Shown: positions 24,850 through 35,690 of the stretch, one piece after another | Layout: each line of letters starts with the position of its first letter | Position numbering within the stretch: the stretch's first letter is position 1 | Assembly: GCA_949752795.1 (NCBI GenBank) | Contig: OX457068.1 | Location: forward strand, 54,898,516 to 54,962,515 | Source: Hyperoodon ampullatus | Lineage: Eukaryota > Chordata > Mammalia > Artiodactyla > Ziphiidae | DNA length: 64,000 bases | Direction: 5' to 3' | Translations under genes and position numbers: made by a program | The notes under the pieces: generated by a model | The model's input: only the letters and a program-made list of their open reading frames with translations | The model's database searches: none | What the model was told of the DNA's origin: nothing

Positions 24850-25529
24850 TTGACTGTTCTAAAGTCAAAGCTTCCAGAATACAGGGTGACCTGTTAATTT
24901 AAAACAACTCTCAAATGTCTCTAAAAGTGGGGCTGATATGAGAAAATGTTGATTTGTCTAACTAGCTTTGCACACCCAGAAAGATTCCCCATAGGAAAAA
25001 TGGTAATGGGTCAGAATAACAATGTGAATTCTCCGCATTTTTGATTTAGGCACCCAAAGATCAATGATTACCAACATTTCAACTGCATGAACTGTATGAA
25101 ACCAAACGAAGAGAATACTTACTTGTGTCCTATGTAGAGGAGCTTGGGATGAATACAGGTGTCTTTGGAGAAAACCATAGCTTATGCATTAATCCATCCA
25201 TGGAGTTCATTTAGGAGATCCATAACTGTACACCTGTACACTGTGTGCTAGGAATGGGAGAAATATAACAGAAAATAAAATTGAAAGATGTTTTCTATAC
25301 TTCCAGAATTTATAAATCTTAGAAATGCAGCATTTCATTTAGAATAATATGCAGCCAAAATGAAGCTTTAAGAATATGACAAAGTGATTAAATCATGTTA
25401 AGTGAAAAAGCAAGTTATAAAATTGCTATTCTAATGATGCCTGGTGTGTGCATATGGGATGACAATCTGTCACTGCTTTTCCTCCAAACCATCCTCCCTA
25501 CTCCAGAACTTTTGAAGTCTAGATTGATT
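24850..25529. other. Unannotated DNA
   Basis: No gene recognised. The last bases form the left target site of the full-length L1. Confidence 0.4.
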
Positions 25530-25543
25530 CACTTTGCTATTTA

Positions 25544-25995
25544 TTTATTTTATTTATTTTTATTTATTTTTTATTTTTTTCATTTTTTATTAGTTTCTGC
25601 TTTATAACAAAGAGAATAAGTTATACATATACATCTGTTCCCAAATCCCTTCCCTAGTACATCTCCCTCCCTCCTACCCTCCCTATCCCACCACTCCAGG
25701 CGGTCATAAAGTACCGAGCTGATCTCCCTGTGCTATGTGGCTGCTTCCCACTAGCTATCTACCTTACATTTGGTAGTGTATGTATGTCCATGTCTCTCTC
25801 TCACTTTGTCACAGCTTACCCTTCCCCCTCCCCATATCCTCAAGTCCATTCTCAAGTAGGTCTGTGTCTTTATTCCTGTTTTACCCATAGGTTTTACAAC
25901 ATATTTTTTTTCTTAAATTCCATACATATGTGTTAGCATACAGTATTAGTCTTTCTCTTTCTGACTTACTTCACTCTGTATGACAGACTCTAGGT
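25544..25995 (-). other. L1 3' UTR and A-rich tail
   Basis: The distal part is a (TTTAT)n-like tail followed by 'tttctgctttataacaaaga'. In sense this gives the conserved end 'ctttgttataaagcagaaac' seen at the other L1 tails in the window. It contains 'agtaggtctgtgtctttatt' at 25,855-25,874, the reference orientation used to recognise the inversion at 54,298. Confidence 0.85.
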
Positions 25996-28900
25996 CTATC
26001 CACCTAATTACAAACAGCTCAATTTCATTTCTTTTTATGGCTGAGTAATATTCCATTGTTTATATGTGCCACATCTTCTTTATCTATTCATCCAATGATG
26101 GAAACTTAGGTTGTTTCCATCTCTGGGCTATTGTAAATAGAGCTGCAATGAACATTTTGGTACATGTCTCTTTTTGAATTATGGTTTTCTCAGGGTATAC
26201 ACCCAGTAGTGAGATGCTGGGTCATATGGTAGTTCTGTTTGTAGTTTTTTGAGGAACCTCCATACTGTTCTCCATAGTGGCTGTACCAATTCACATTCCC
26301 ACCAGCAGTGCAAGAGGGTATTCTTTTCTCAACACCCTCTCCAGCATTTATTGTTTCTAGATTTTTTGATGATGGCCATTCTGACGATTGTGAGATGATA
26401 TCTCTTTGTAGTTTTGATTTGCATTTCTCTAATGATTAAAGATCTTGAGCATTCTTTCATGTGTTTGTTGGCAGTCTGTATATTTTCTTTGGAGAAATAT
26501 CTATTTAGGTCTTCTGACCATTTTTGGATTGGGTTGTTTGATTTTTTGCTATTGAGCTGCATGTGCTGCTTATAAATTTGGAGATTAATGCTTTGTTAGA
26601 TGTTTCATTTGCAAATATTTTCTCCCATTCTGAGGGTTGTCTTTTGGTCTTGTTTATGGTTTCCTTTGCTGTGCAAAAGCTTTTAAGTTTCATTAGGTCC
26701 CTTTTGTTTATTTTTGTTTTTATTTCCATTTCTCTAGGAGGTGGGTCCAAAAGGATCTTGCTGTGATTTATGTCATAGAGTGTTCTGCCTATGTTTTCTT
26801 CTAAGAGTTTGATAGTGTCTAACCTTACATTTAGGTCTTTAATCCATTTTGAGCTTATTTTTGTGTATGGTGTTAGGGAGTGATCTAATCTCATACTTTT
26901 ATATGTACCTGTCCAGTTTTCCCAGCACAAATTATTGAAGAGGCTATTCTTTCCTCACTGTACATTCCTGCCTCCTTTATCAAAGATAAGGTGACCATAT
27001 GTGCGTGGGTTTATCTCTGGGCTTTCTATCCTGTCCCATTGATCTATCTTTCTGTTTTTGTGCCAGTACCATACTGTCTTCATTACTGTCACATTGAAGT
27101 ATAGTCTGAAGTCAGGGAGCCTGATTTCCCCAGCTCCGTTTTTCGTTCTCAAGATTGCTTTGGCTATTTGGGGTCTTTTGTTTTTCCAAACAAATTTTGA
27201 AATGTTTTGTTCGAGTTCTGTGAAAACTGCCAGTGGTAGTTTGATAGGGATTGCATTGAATCTGTAGATTGCTTTGGGTAGTAGAGTCATTTTCACAATA
27301 TTGATTCTTCCAATCCAGGAACATGGTATATCTCTCCATCTATTTGTATCATCTTTAATTTCTTTCATCAGTGTCTTATAATTTTCTGCATACAGGTCTT
27401 TTGTCTCCTTAGGTAGGTTTATTCCTAGATATTTTATTCTTTTTGTTGCAATGGTAAATGGGAGTGTTTTCTTGATTTCACTTTCAGATTTTTCATCATT
27501 AGTGTAGAGGAATGCCAGAGATTTCTGTGCATTAATTTTGTATCCTGCAACTTTACCAAATTCATTGATTAGCTCTAGTAGTCTTCTGGTAGCATCTTTA
27601 GGATTCTCTATGTATAGTATCATGTCATCTGCAAACAGTGAAATCTTTACTTCTTCTTTTCTGATTTGGATTCCTTTTATTTCCTTTTCTTCTCTGATTG
27701 CTGTGGCTAAAACTTCCAAAATTAAGTTGAATAAGAGTGGTGAGAGTGGACAGCTTTGCCTTGTTCCTGATTTTAGTGGATATGGTTTCAGTTTTTCACC
27801 ATTGAGGATGATGTTGGCTGTGGGTTTGTCATATATGGCCTTTATTATGTTGAGGAAAGTTCCCTCTATGCCTACTTTCTGCAGGGTTTTTATTATAAAT
27901 GGGTGTTGAATTTTGTCAAAAGCTTTCTCTGCATCTATTGAGTTATCATATGGTTTTTCTCCTTCCACTTGTTAATATGGTGTATCACGTTGATTGATTT
28001 GTGTATAGTGAAGAATTCTTGCATTCCTGTAATAAACCCCACTTGATCATGGTGTATGATCCTTTTAATGTGCTGTTGGATTCTGTTTGCTAGTATTTTG
28101 TTGAGGGTTTTTGCATCTATGTTCATCAGTGATATTGGCCTGTAGTTTTCTTTCTTTGTTACATCCTTTTCTGGTTTTGGCATCAAGGTGATGGTGAACT
28201 CATAGAATGCATTTGGGAGTCTTCCCTCTGCTATATTTTTGAAGATTTTTAGAAGGATAGGTGTTAGCTCTTCTCTAAATGTTTGATAGAATTCGACTGT
28301 GAAGTCATATCGTCCTGGGCTTTTGTTTTTTGGAAGATTTTTAATCACAGTTTCAATTTCAGTGTTTGTGATTGTTCTGTTCATATTTTCTATTTCTTGC
28401 TGATTCAGTCTTGGTAGGTTGTGCATTTCTAAGAATTTGTCCATTCCTTCCAGGCTGTCCATTTTATTGGCATAGAGTTGCTTGTAGTAATCTCTCATAA
28501 TCTTTTGTATTTCTGCAGTGTCAGTTGTTACTTCTCCTTTTTCATTTCTAATTCTATTGATTTGAGTCTTCTCCCTGTTTTTCTTGATGAGTCTGGATAA
28601 TGGTTTATCAATTTTGTTTATCTTCTCAAAGAACCAGCTTTTAGTTTTATTGATCTTTGCTATGGTTTCCTTCATTTCTTTTTCATTTATTTCTGATCTG
28701 ATCTTTATGATTTCTTTACTTCTCCTAACTTTGGGGTTTTTGGTTCTTTTTTCTCTAATTGCTTTAGGTGCAAGGTCAGCTTGTTTACGTGAGGTGTTTC
28801 CTGTTTCTTAAGGTGTGAGAGTATTGCTATATACTTCCCTCTTGAATTGCTTTTGCTGCATCCCATAGGTTTTGGGTTGTCGTGTCTCCATTGTCATTTG

Positions 28901-29724
28901 TTTCTAGGTGTTTTTTTGTATTTCCTCTTTGATTTCTTCAGTGATCACTTCGTTATTAAATAGTGTATTGTTTAGCCTCCATGTGTTTGTGTTTTTTACA
29001 GATATTTTCCTTTATTTTATATCTAGTCTCACAGCATTGTGGTTGGAAAGGATACCTGATACAATTTCAATTTTCTTAAATTTACCAAGGCTTGATTTGT
29101 GACCCAAGATATGATCTATCCTGGAGAATGTTCCATGAGCACTTGAGAAAAATGTGTATTCTGTTGTTTTTGGATGGAATGTCCTATAAATATCAATTAA
29201 GTTCATCTTGTTTAATGTATCATTTAAAGCTTTTGTTTCCTCATTTGTTTTCATTTTGAATGATCTGTCCATTTGTGAAAGTGGGGTGTTGAAGTCCCCT
29301 ACTATGAGTGTGTTACTGTCGATTTCTCCTTTTATGGCTGTTATATTTGCCTTATGTATTGAGGTGCTCCTATGTTGGGTGCATAAATATTTACAATTGT
29401 TATATCTTGTTCTTGGATTGATCCCTTGATCATTATGTAGTGTCCTTCTTTGTCTCTTCTAGTAGTCTTTATTTTAAAGTCTATTTTGTCTGATATGAGA
29501 ATTGCTACTCCAGCTTTCTTTTGGTTTCCATTTGCATGGAATATCTTTTGGCACCCCCTTACTTTCAGTCTGTATGTGTCTCTAGGTCTGAAGTGGGTCT
29601 CTTGTAGACAGCATTTATATGGGTCTTGTTTTTGTATCCATTCAGCCAATCTGTGTCTTTTGGTGGGAGCATTTAGTCCATTTACATTCAAGGTAATTAT
29701 CAATATGCATGTTCCTATTCTCAT
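25996..29724 (-). pseudogene. L1 ORF2 (endonuclease-reverse transcriptase), broken
   Basis: ORF2 supplies the nick and cDNA synthesis for L1 and SINE movement. It starts at the ATG at 29,722-29,724. The N-terminal AP endonuclease keeps 'NVNGLN', 'LQETH' and, after a frame change, 'GDFNT'. A one-base loss near 29,340 (compare 'aggcaaatgttaac' at 56,129) shifts the frame. The C-terminal endonuclease motif, normally SDH, reads 'SNHN'. The reverse transcriptase lies in two open blocks, 28,675-27,935 (246 codons, 'NYRPISLM', 'HHDQVGF') and 27,968-26,955 (337 codons, with catalytic 'FADD'), overlapping in different frames. Further shifts occur at about 26,940 and 26,540. The C-terminal domain is recognisable to about 25,996. 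Confidence 0.93.
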
Positions 29725-29809
29725 TTTCTTAAATGTTTTGGGTTCGTTATTGTAGGTCTTTTCCTTCTGTTGTGTTTCTTGCTTAGAGAATTTCCTTTAG
29801 CATTTGTTG

Positions 29810-30676
29810 TTAATCTCGTTTGGTGGTGCTGAACTCTCTCAGCTTTTGCTTGTCTGTAAAGGTTTTAATTTCTCCATCAAATCTGAATGAGATCCTTGCT
29901 ATGTAAAGTAATCTTGGTTGCAGGTTTTTCTCCTCCATCACTTTAAATATGTCCTGCCTCTCCCTTCTGGCTTGTAGAGTTTCTGCTGAGAGATCAGCTG
30001 TTAACCTGATGGGGATTCCCTTGTGTGTTATTTGTTGTTTTTCCCTTGCTACTTTTAATATGTTTTCTTTGTGCTTAATTTTTGACAGTTTGATTACTCT
30101 GTGTCTTGGTGTATTTCTCCTTGGATTTATTCTGTATGAGACTCTCTGTGCCTCCTCGACTTGATTAACTATTTCCTTTCCCATGGTAGGGAAGTTTTCA
30201 ACTATAATCTCTTCAAATATTTTCTCATTCCCTTTCTTTTTCTCTTCTTCTTGTGGAACACCTATAATTCGAATGTTGATGCATTTAATGTTGTCCCAGA
30301 GGTCGCTGAGACTGTCCTCCATTCTTTTCATTCTTTTTTCTTTATTCTGCTCTGCCGCAGTTATTACCACTATTTTATTTTCCATGTCACTTATCCGTTC
30401 TTCTGCCTCAGTTATTCTGCTATTGATCCCATCTAGAGTATTTTTAATTTCATTTATTGTGTTGCTCATCATTGCTTGATTCATCTTTAGTTCTTCTAGG
30501 TCCTTATTAACTGTTTCTTGCATTTTGTCTATTGTATTTCCAAGAGTTTGGATCATCTTTACTATCATTTTTCTGAAATCTTTTTCAGGTAGCCTACCTA
30601 TTTCCTCTTCATTTGTTAGGTCTGGTGGGTTTTTATATTGCTCCTTCACCTGCTGTGTGTTTTTCTGTCTTCTTAT
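29810..30676 (-). pseudogene. L1 ORF1 (RNA-binding chaperone), start and end lost
   Basis: ORF1p trimerises and coats L1 RNA. The open frame runs about 279 codons from a GTG at 30,647-30,649. It shows a heptad-rich coiled coil (about residues 40-115, with 'LEELK', 'RITEAEERISDME') and the RRM start 'NIRIIGVP' near residue 125, then the C-terminal domain. Alignment with the sister copy at 54,792 shows that the proper ATG has become ATA (30,674-30,676) and that the next in-frame Met is the GTG. A TTA-to-TAA change (stop at 29,810-29,812) removes about the last nine codons. ORF2 begins about 85 bases downstream. Confidence 0.92.
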
Positions 30677-31058
30677 TTTGCTTATCTTACTGTGTTTGGG
30701 GTCTCCTTTTCTCAGGCTGAAGTTTCGTAGTTCCCGTTGTTTTTGGTGTCTGTCCCCAGTGGCTAAGGTTGGTTTAGTGTGTTGTGTAGGCTTCCTGTTG
30801 GAGGGGACTGGTGCCTGTGTTCTGGTGAATGAGGCTTGATCTTATCTTTCTGGTGGTCAGGTCCATGTCTGGTTGTGTGTTTTGGGGTGTCTGTGGCCTT
30901 ATTATGATTTTAGGCAACCTCCGTGTTAATGAGTTTGGTTGTGTTCCTGTCTTGCTAGAGATTTGGCATAGGGTGTCCAGCACTGTAGCTTGCTGGTTGT
31001 TGAATGAAGCTGGGTGCTGGTGTTGAGATGGAGGTATCTTGGAGATTTTCGCCATTTG

Positions 31059-31063
<5 letters not shown>

Positions 31064-31103
<40 letters not shown>

Positions 31104-31294
31104 TGGTATGCGGGCCTCTCACTGTTGTGGCCTCTCCCGTTGCGGAGCACAGGCTCCGGATGCGCAGGCTCAGCAGCCATGGCTCACGGGCCCAGCCGCT
31201 CCGCGGCATATGGGATCCTCCCAGACCGGGGCACGAACCCGTATCCCCTGCATCGGCAGGCGGACTCTCAACCACTGCGCCACCAGGGAGGCCC
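31064..31294 (-). mobile_element. CHR-type SINE inside L1 5' UTR
   Basis: Long T-run (A-tail in sense) from 31,064, then the antisense family body and the reversed head 'ccaccagggaggcccc'. A 14-base TSD 'cgccatttgatatt' flanks it at 31,050-31,063 and 31,295-31,308, so insertion into the L1 is certain. The A-tail of about 38 bases is long, which suggests a fairly young copy. Confidence 0.96.
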
Positions 31295-31465
31295 CGCCAT
31301 TTGATATTATTTGGACCTGGGAGGTCTCTTGTGGATCAGTGTCCTGAAGTTGTCTCTCCCACCTCAGAGGCACAGCACTGACTCCTCCCTGCAGCACCAA
31401 GAACCTTTCATCCACCCGGCTCAGAATAAAAGGGAGAAAAATAGAAGGAAAGAATTAGTAGAAGT

Positions 31466-31467
<2 letters not shown>

Positions 31468-31500
<33 letters not shown>

Positions 31501-31548
31501 ATGAATGAAATGAGGGAGGGAGGGAGGGAGGGAGGAAGGAAGGATGGT
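31468..31548 (+). repeat. (GAAA)n / (GGGA)n simple repeats in L1 5' UTR
   Basis: About eight 'gaaa' units followed by five 'ggga' units and 'ggaa' units. Confidence 0.9.
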
Positions 31549-33026
31549 AGGAAAAAAGACAGAGAAAATATAAAATAAAATAGAATAAAGTATGTTAAAT
31601 ATAATAGAGTTATTAAAATAAAAATAATTATTAAAAAATTAAAACAACAACAACAATAACAAAAAAAAAAGATGGATAGAACCCTGGGACAAATGGTGGA
31701 AGCAAAGCTATACAGACAAAATCTCACACAGAAGCATACACATGCACATTCACATAAAAGAGGAAAAGGGGAAAAAATTATAAATCTTGCTCTCAAAGTC
31801 CACCTCCTCAATTTGGGATGATTCTTTGTCTATTCATATATTCCACAGATGCAGGGTACATCAAGTTGATTGTGGAGCTTTAATCCACTGCTTCTGAGGC
31901 TGCTGGGAGAGATTTTCCTTTCTCTTCCTTATTGTCAGAGCTCCTGGGTCTCAGCTTTGGATTTGGCCCCGCCTCTGAGTGTCGGTCGCCGGAGGGCATC
32001 TGTTCTTCGCTCAGATAGGATGGGGTTAAAGGAGCAGCTGCTTCAGGGACTCTGGCTCACTCAGGCCGGGGGGAGGGAGGGGCATGGAGTGTGGGGTGAA
32101 CCTGTGGTGTCAGAGGTTAGCGTGATGTTGCACCAGCCCGAGGCGCTCTGTGCACTTTCCCGGGGAAGCCGTCCCTGGATCCAGGGATGCTGGCAGTGGC
32201 GGGTTGCACAGGCTCCCCGGAAAGAAGGCATAGACAGTGACCTGCGCTCGCACACAGGCCTCTTGGTGGTGGCAGCAGCAGCCCCAGTGTCCCACGCCTG
32301 TCTCTGCAATCCGCGCTTTTAGCTGTGGCTCGCACCCGTCTCTGGAGCTCCTTTAAGCAGCGCTCTTAATCCCCTCTCCTTGCGCACCAGGAAACAAAGA
32401 GGGAAGAAAAAGTCTCTTGCCTCTTCGGCAGGTATAGACCTTTTTCCTGGACTCCCTCCTGGCTAGCCATGGTGCACTAACCCCTTCAGGCTGTGTTCAT
32501 GCTGCCAACCCCAGTCCTCTCCCTGCATTTTGACCAAAACCTGAAACCCGAGCCTCAGCTCCCAGTCCCGCCCTCCCTGGCGGCCGAGCAGACACGCCTC
32601 TTGGGCTGATGAGTGCCAGTTGGCACCGATCCTCTGTGCGGGAATCTCACCGCTTTGACCTCCACTCCCCTCTTGCTGTGTTCTCCTCCACTACTGGGAA
32701 GCTTTTGTCCTCTGCCACCCGCAGTCTCTGCCCATGAAGGGGCTTCCTAGTGTGTGGAAACCTTTCCTCCTTCACGGCTCACTCCCACTGGTGTAGGTCC
32801 CGTCCCTATCTTTTGTCTCTGTTTATTCTTTTTTCTTTTGCCCTACCCATGTATGTGGGGAGTTTATTGCCTTTTGGGGGGTCTGAGGTCTTTTGCCAGC
32901 GTTCAGTAGTTGTTCTGTAGGAGTTGTTCCATGTGTAGATTAATTTCTGGTGTATCTGTGGGGATGAAGGTGATCTCTGCTTCTTACTCTTCTGCCATCT
33001 TCCCCAGGGACCCACTTTGCTATTTA

Positions 33027-35090
33027 GAAGTATCTTTGAGTCCGTTCCTCACTTTGCATCTGAGAATGTTAATTTAGGCCACTTAGTAGGAAAACCAGGA
33101 TGGTGGGGAGTGGGGAGGAGGCTACATCTCAGGGAAGAACCAGGATCTCCCATTTCAAGGTACCACTGAGGGTCATATCAGGAAACAGATGGTGTACTCA
33201 TGTGGATTAATTGAGGAGATATTAATAAAGGAGATAATGCAGAAAAATGAAGGCAGGTTTAAAGAAACCAATAAGGGATGATGCAGTATTCCAGAACTAA
33301 TGACAGTAAAAAGTCATCACCACACCTGAAAGGACAAGAGGAGTATGTGGTTACCAGAATTTGGAAAGGATAGGAATATAAAACAGGTTGTGGACTTTGG
33401 TAAAGGGACACCCAACCTGTGGCAACTTGGCCAGATGGGAGCAGGAAGAATGAATATCCCAATTTGACATACCTGCCCTTTAGTCTTCTGCAGCTACCTT
33501 CCATTGACCAAGCTCAATGTGAAGCCAGAGGCCAGGCTTTTTTACTTTAGTTTATAAGGATTATTCTCTTTGGGCACAAGCATGATGGAAAAGGGTGAAG
33601 AGTAGATCTGGAGAGATCAATAAGAAATAGCTAACACAAATGAGTGAATAACAGAAACAAGGAGACAACTTTCTGAAAGATTAGCAAATTTTTCACTCTA
33701 AAAATTTGTATATTTCCAAATGAAAAATTTCATTGCTAAATTAAAAAATTAATATGTTGAAAATCTGGCCTAAATATTTAATATGTACTATCTCTTTCAT
33801 TTTACTTTGAAGTTAAATGCATTTTTAAACCCTATGAATCATTCTGCTTAGTAAAACATATTTGGATTAATTTTTGAGACCTGAGTTGCCTCACCAATGA
33901 GACATTTTTAACAACAATTTTGTTATATGAATATATGAATGAGAGAATGAACAGTGGAACTCCCTAGGAAAATTCTCCCTTTCATTGGTGACATCCTTGA
34001 TTGGATTTTGCTGTCCTTTTGTTCCTGATCTTGCTTTCATAACCACGGTAGTTTCCACTTTCAATATCCAAGGAGATCAGTCTTGTTTTTCCCCAAATAA
34101 TGTGGCTTGAGGCTCATGCTAAATTTTACAGTAAGGCTATTGGGTAAAAAAAGAAAAGAAACTATTTTCTAATGATGTGGCAAGGTTGATTTTTATTTAG
34201 AATTACTATGTTATCACTTGTAAATATATATGCCATGGTTAATTACTGCAAGGAAAATTGATACTCTTTTTTTTTCAAGCTAACAAACTGATATTAAATG
34301 TATAATAGCAAAGCTGTTTTTTTGTGTAATAGGTCATATTAAATTTTGTCCTTTTAATAATGACTCTCTCTGCATTTGTTTCCCAGGCTATTTATCTAAT
34401 ATATTCTATAAATCTCTCTCTTTTAGCATATGGCTCTAATTTTATTAATACCACATAAAGTTTTTTAATAATGAAAAATGTGTTTGTCACTTAGACAGAT
34501 TAATGTTCTCAATGTTGTAGATATTAAAAGCCACTAGAGAAGAGAAACTAAACTTAAAGAAAGAACAAATAAAGTAAGAAACCACAATTTATTTTTAGAT
34601 AGTGTGTGTGGTAAACTCTGATAATACAGTGACAAAACAAGCTCAAACCAGTAATGGAAAGGGTATGGCATCTATAATGTCACATGTGTCACTTTCCCAT
34701 GGAAGACACCACAGATAGATCACAATACTGCTTGTCCTCGAGATCTTGATACAGTTTTACCACCTTGATTATTTTGTTGCCATCAGCCTTCTAGTCCTGT
34801 TGGATCAGAGCCAACCATGACTTCTGCAAATGCACAAAATATCAGAACTGTTCATTCAATATTTCATTTTCCAATGAAAATAACCTTTAAAATTATACCC
34901 TAATTCTCTGTAATAAGTTAAATGAACATGCTTTCTTTTCTATTATGTTTACATTGAAAATGTAGTGCATGCATATGATTTGCAACAGTAGAACTTAACC
35001 GTGTAATTTCACTGAGTGCTACTCATATTCACTGAGAGGCATTAAGCAAGGGAACTTAGAGCAATAAAATACAGTTTTATAATAATAATA
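33027..35090. other. Unannotated DNA
   Basis: No gene or confident repeat recognised. Confidence 0.4.
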
Positions 35091-35094
35091 ACAA

Positions 35095-35530
35095 CTATGA
35101 AATCTTTCACGATTAATGCCAGATACTGTGGTAAACACTGAACAGACATTACTTAATTTCATCCTTTTAAAAACTGTAAGAGACATTATTTTTTTATTTT
35201 TTTATTTTTATTTTTTTGCTGTACGCGGGCCTCTCACCATTGTGGCCTCTCCTGTTGCAGAGCACAGGCTCCGGACGTGCAGGCTCAGCAGCCATGGCTC
35301 ACAGGCCCAGCTGCTCCACGGCATGTGGGATCTTCCCGGTCTGGGGCATGAACCCGTGTCCCCTGCATCGGCAGGCGGACTCTCAACCACTGCGCCACCA
35401 GGGAAGCCCGTAAGAGACATTATTATTCCAACTTTACAGTTGAGAAACCTGAGGTTCAGAGGATTATGTAAGTTACCCAAGGACACCCAGCTAGTACCCA
35501 GTATGAACTCTATAGTCATGATAAATATCC
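35095..35530 (-). repeat. MIR relic split by a SINE
   Basis: The left half ('atactgtggtaaacactgaa', 'acttaatttcatccttttaa') and right half ('attccaactttacagttgag', 'aacctgaggttcagagga', 'agttacccaaggacacccag') are the two parts of one antisense MIR interrupted by the CHR SINE at 35,191-35,409. The join is exact at the SINE's TSD. Confidence 0.85.
35191..35409 (-). mobile_element. CHR-type SINE inside a MIR
   Basis: Antisense SINE with an A/T-rich tail at 35,191-35,217 and reversed head 'ccaccagggaagccc'. A perfect 15-base TSD 'gtaagagacattatt' lies at 35,176-35,190 and 35,410-35,424. The host is the ancient MIR. Confidence 0.96.
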
Positions 35531-35559
35531 ATTTTTGAGGACAAAATTTTCATAATAAT

Positions 35560-35690
35560 TGTATAAAATAAATATCATATTAATCAGTAAACTGGATTCA
35601 TAGAAGATAAATGAATTTCCCAGGCCATGAAGATGTCAAACTTACAGCTGAGAAGTGAATCCAAGTCCACAAGGCTCTTGAGTTAAGGTA
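35560..35690 (-). repeat. Possible MIR relic
   Basis: 'agataaatgaatttcccagg' and 'cagctgagaagtgaatccaa' resemble the antisense MIR order ('...aagtaacttgcccaaggtca... gtggcagagccgggattcga'). Confidence 0.45.

Larger units (their letters stand above)
25544..33012 (-). mobile_element. Full-length L1 retrotransposon, antisense, TSD-flanked
   Basis: An L1 LINE with all parts in order on the minus strand: 5' UTR (33,012 to 30,677, starting about 'ggggaagatggcagaagag'), ORF1, ORF2 and 3' UTR, ending in a T-rich (A-rich in sense) tail at 25,544-25,590. A 14-base TSD 'cactttgctattta' lies at 25,530-25,543 and 33,013-33,026, marking a complete insertion. Without the SINE in its 5' UTR the element is about 7.2 kb. 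Both ORFs are broken, so it cannot move autonomously. It belongs to the lineage whose tail recurs at 54,315-54,624, 58,437-59,444 and 60,633-60,790. Confidence 0.95.
30677..33012 (-). promoter_or_regulatory. L1 5' UTR (internal promoter region)
   Basis: About 2.1 kb of L1 5' UTR once the SINE at 31,064-31,294 and its duplicated site are removed. It is the most GC- and CpG-rich part of the window, especially 31,900-32,660. L1 5' UTRs carry the internal pol II promoter; no specific factor sites are claimed. It contains a (GAAA)n and (GGGA)n tract at about 31,468-31,548 on the plus strand. Small frames here (e.g. 31,870-32,322) are not genes. Confidence 0.8.

Noticed and set aside
24620..24902. 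82-codon frames on both strands containing Ile-Tyr repeats
   Set aside because: Produced by the (AT)n microsatellite at 24,787-24,845.
27538..30839. Numerous plus-strand frames of 65-125 codons
   Set aside because: They are shadows of ORF1 and ORF2 of the antisense L1.
31870..32322. 150-codon frame in GC-rich DNA, possible gene or CpG-island promoter
   Set aside because: It lies in the 5' UTR of the full-length antisense L1 and is opposite to L1 transcription. The GC richness is that of an L1 promoter.
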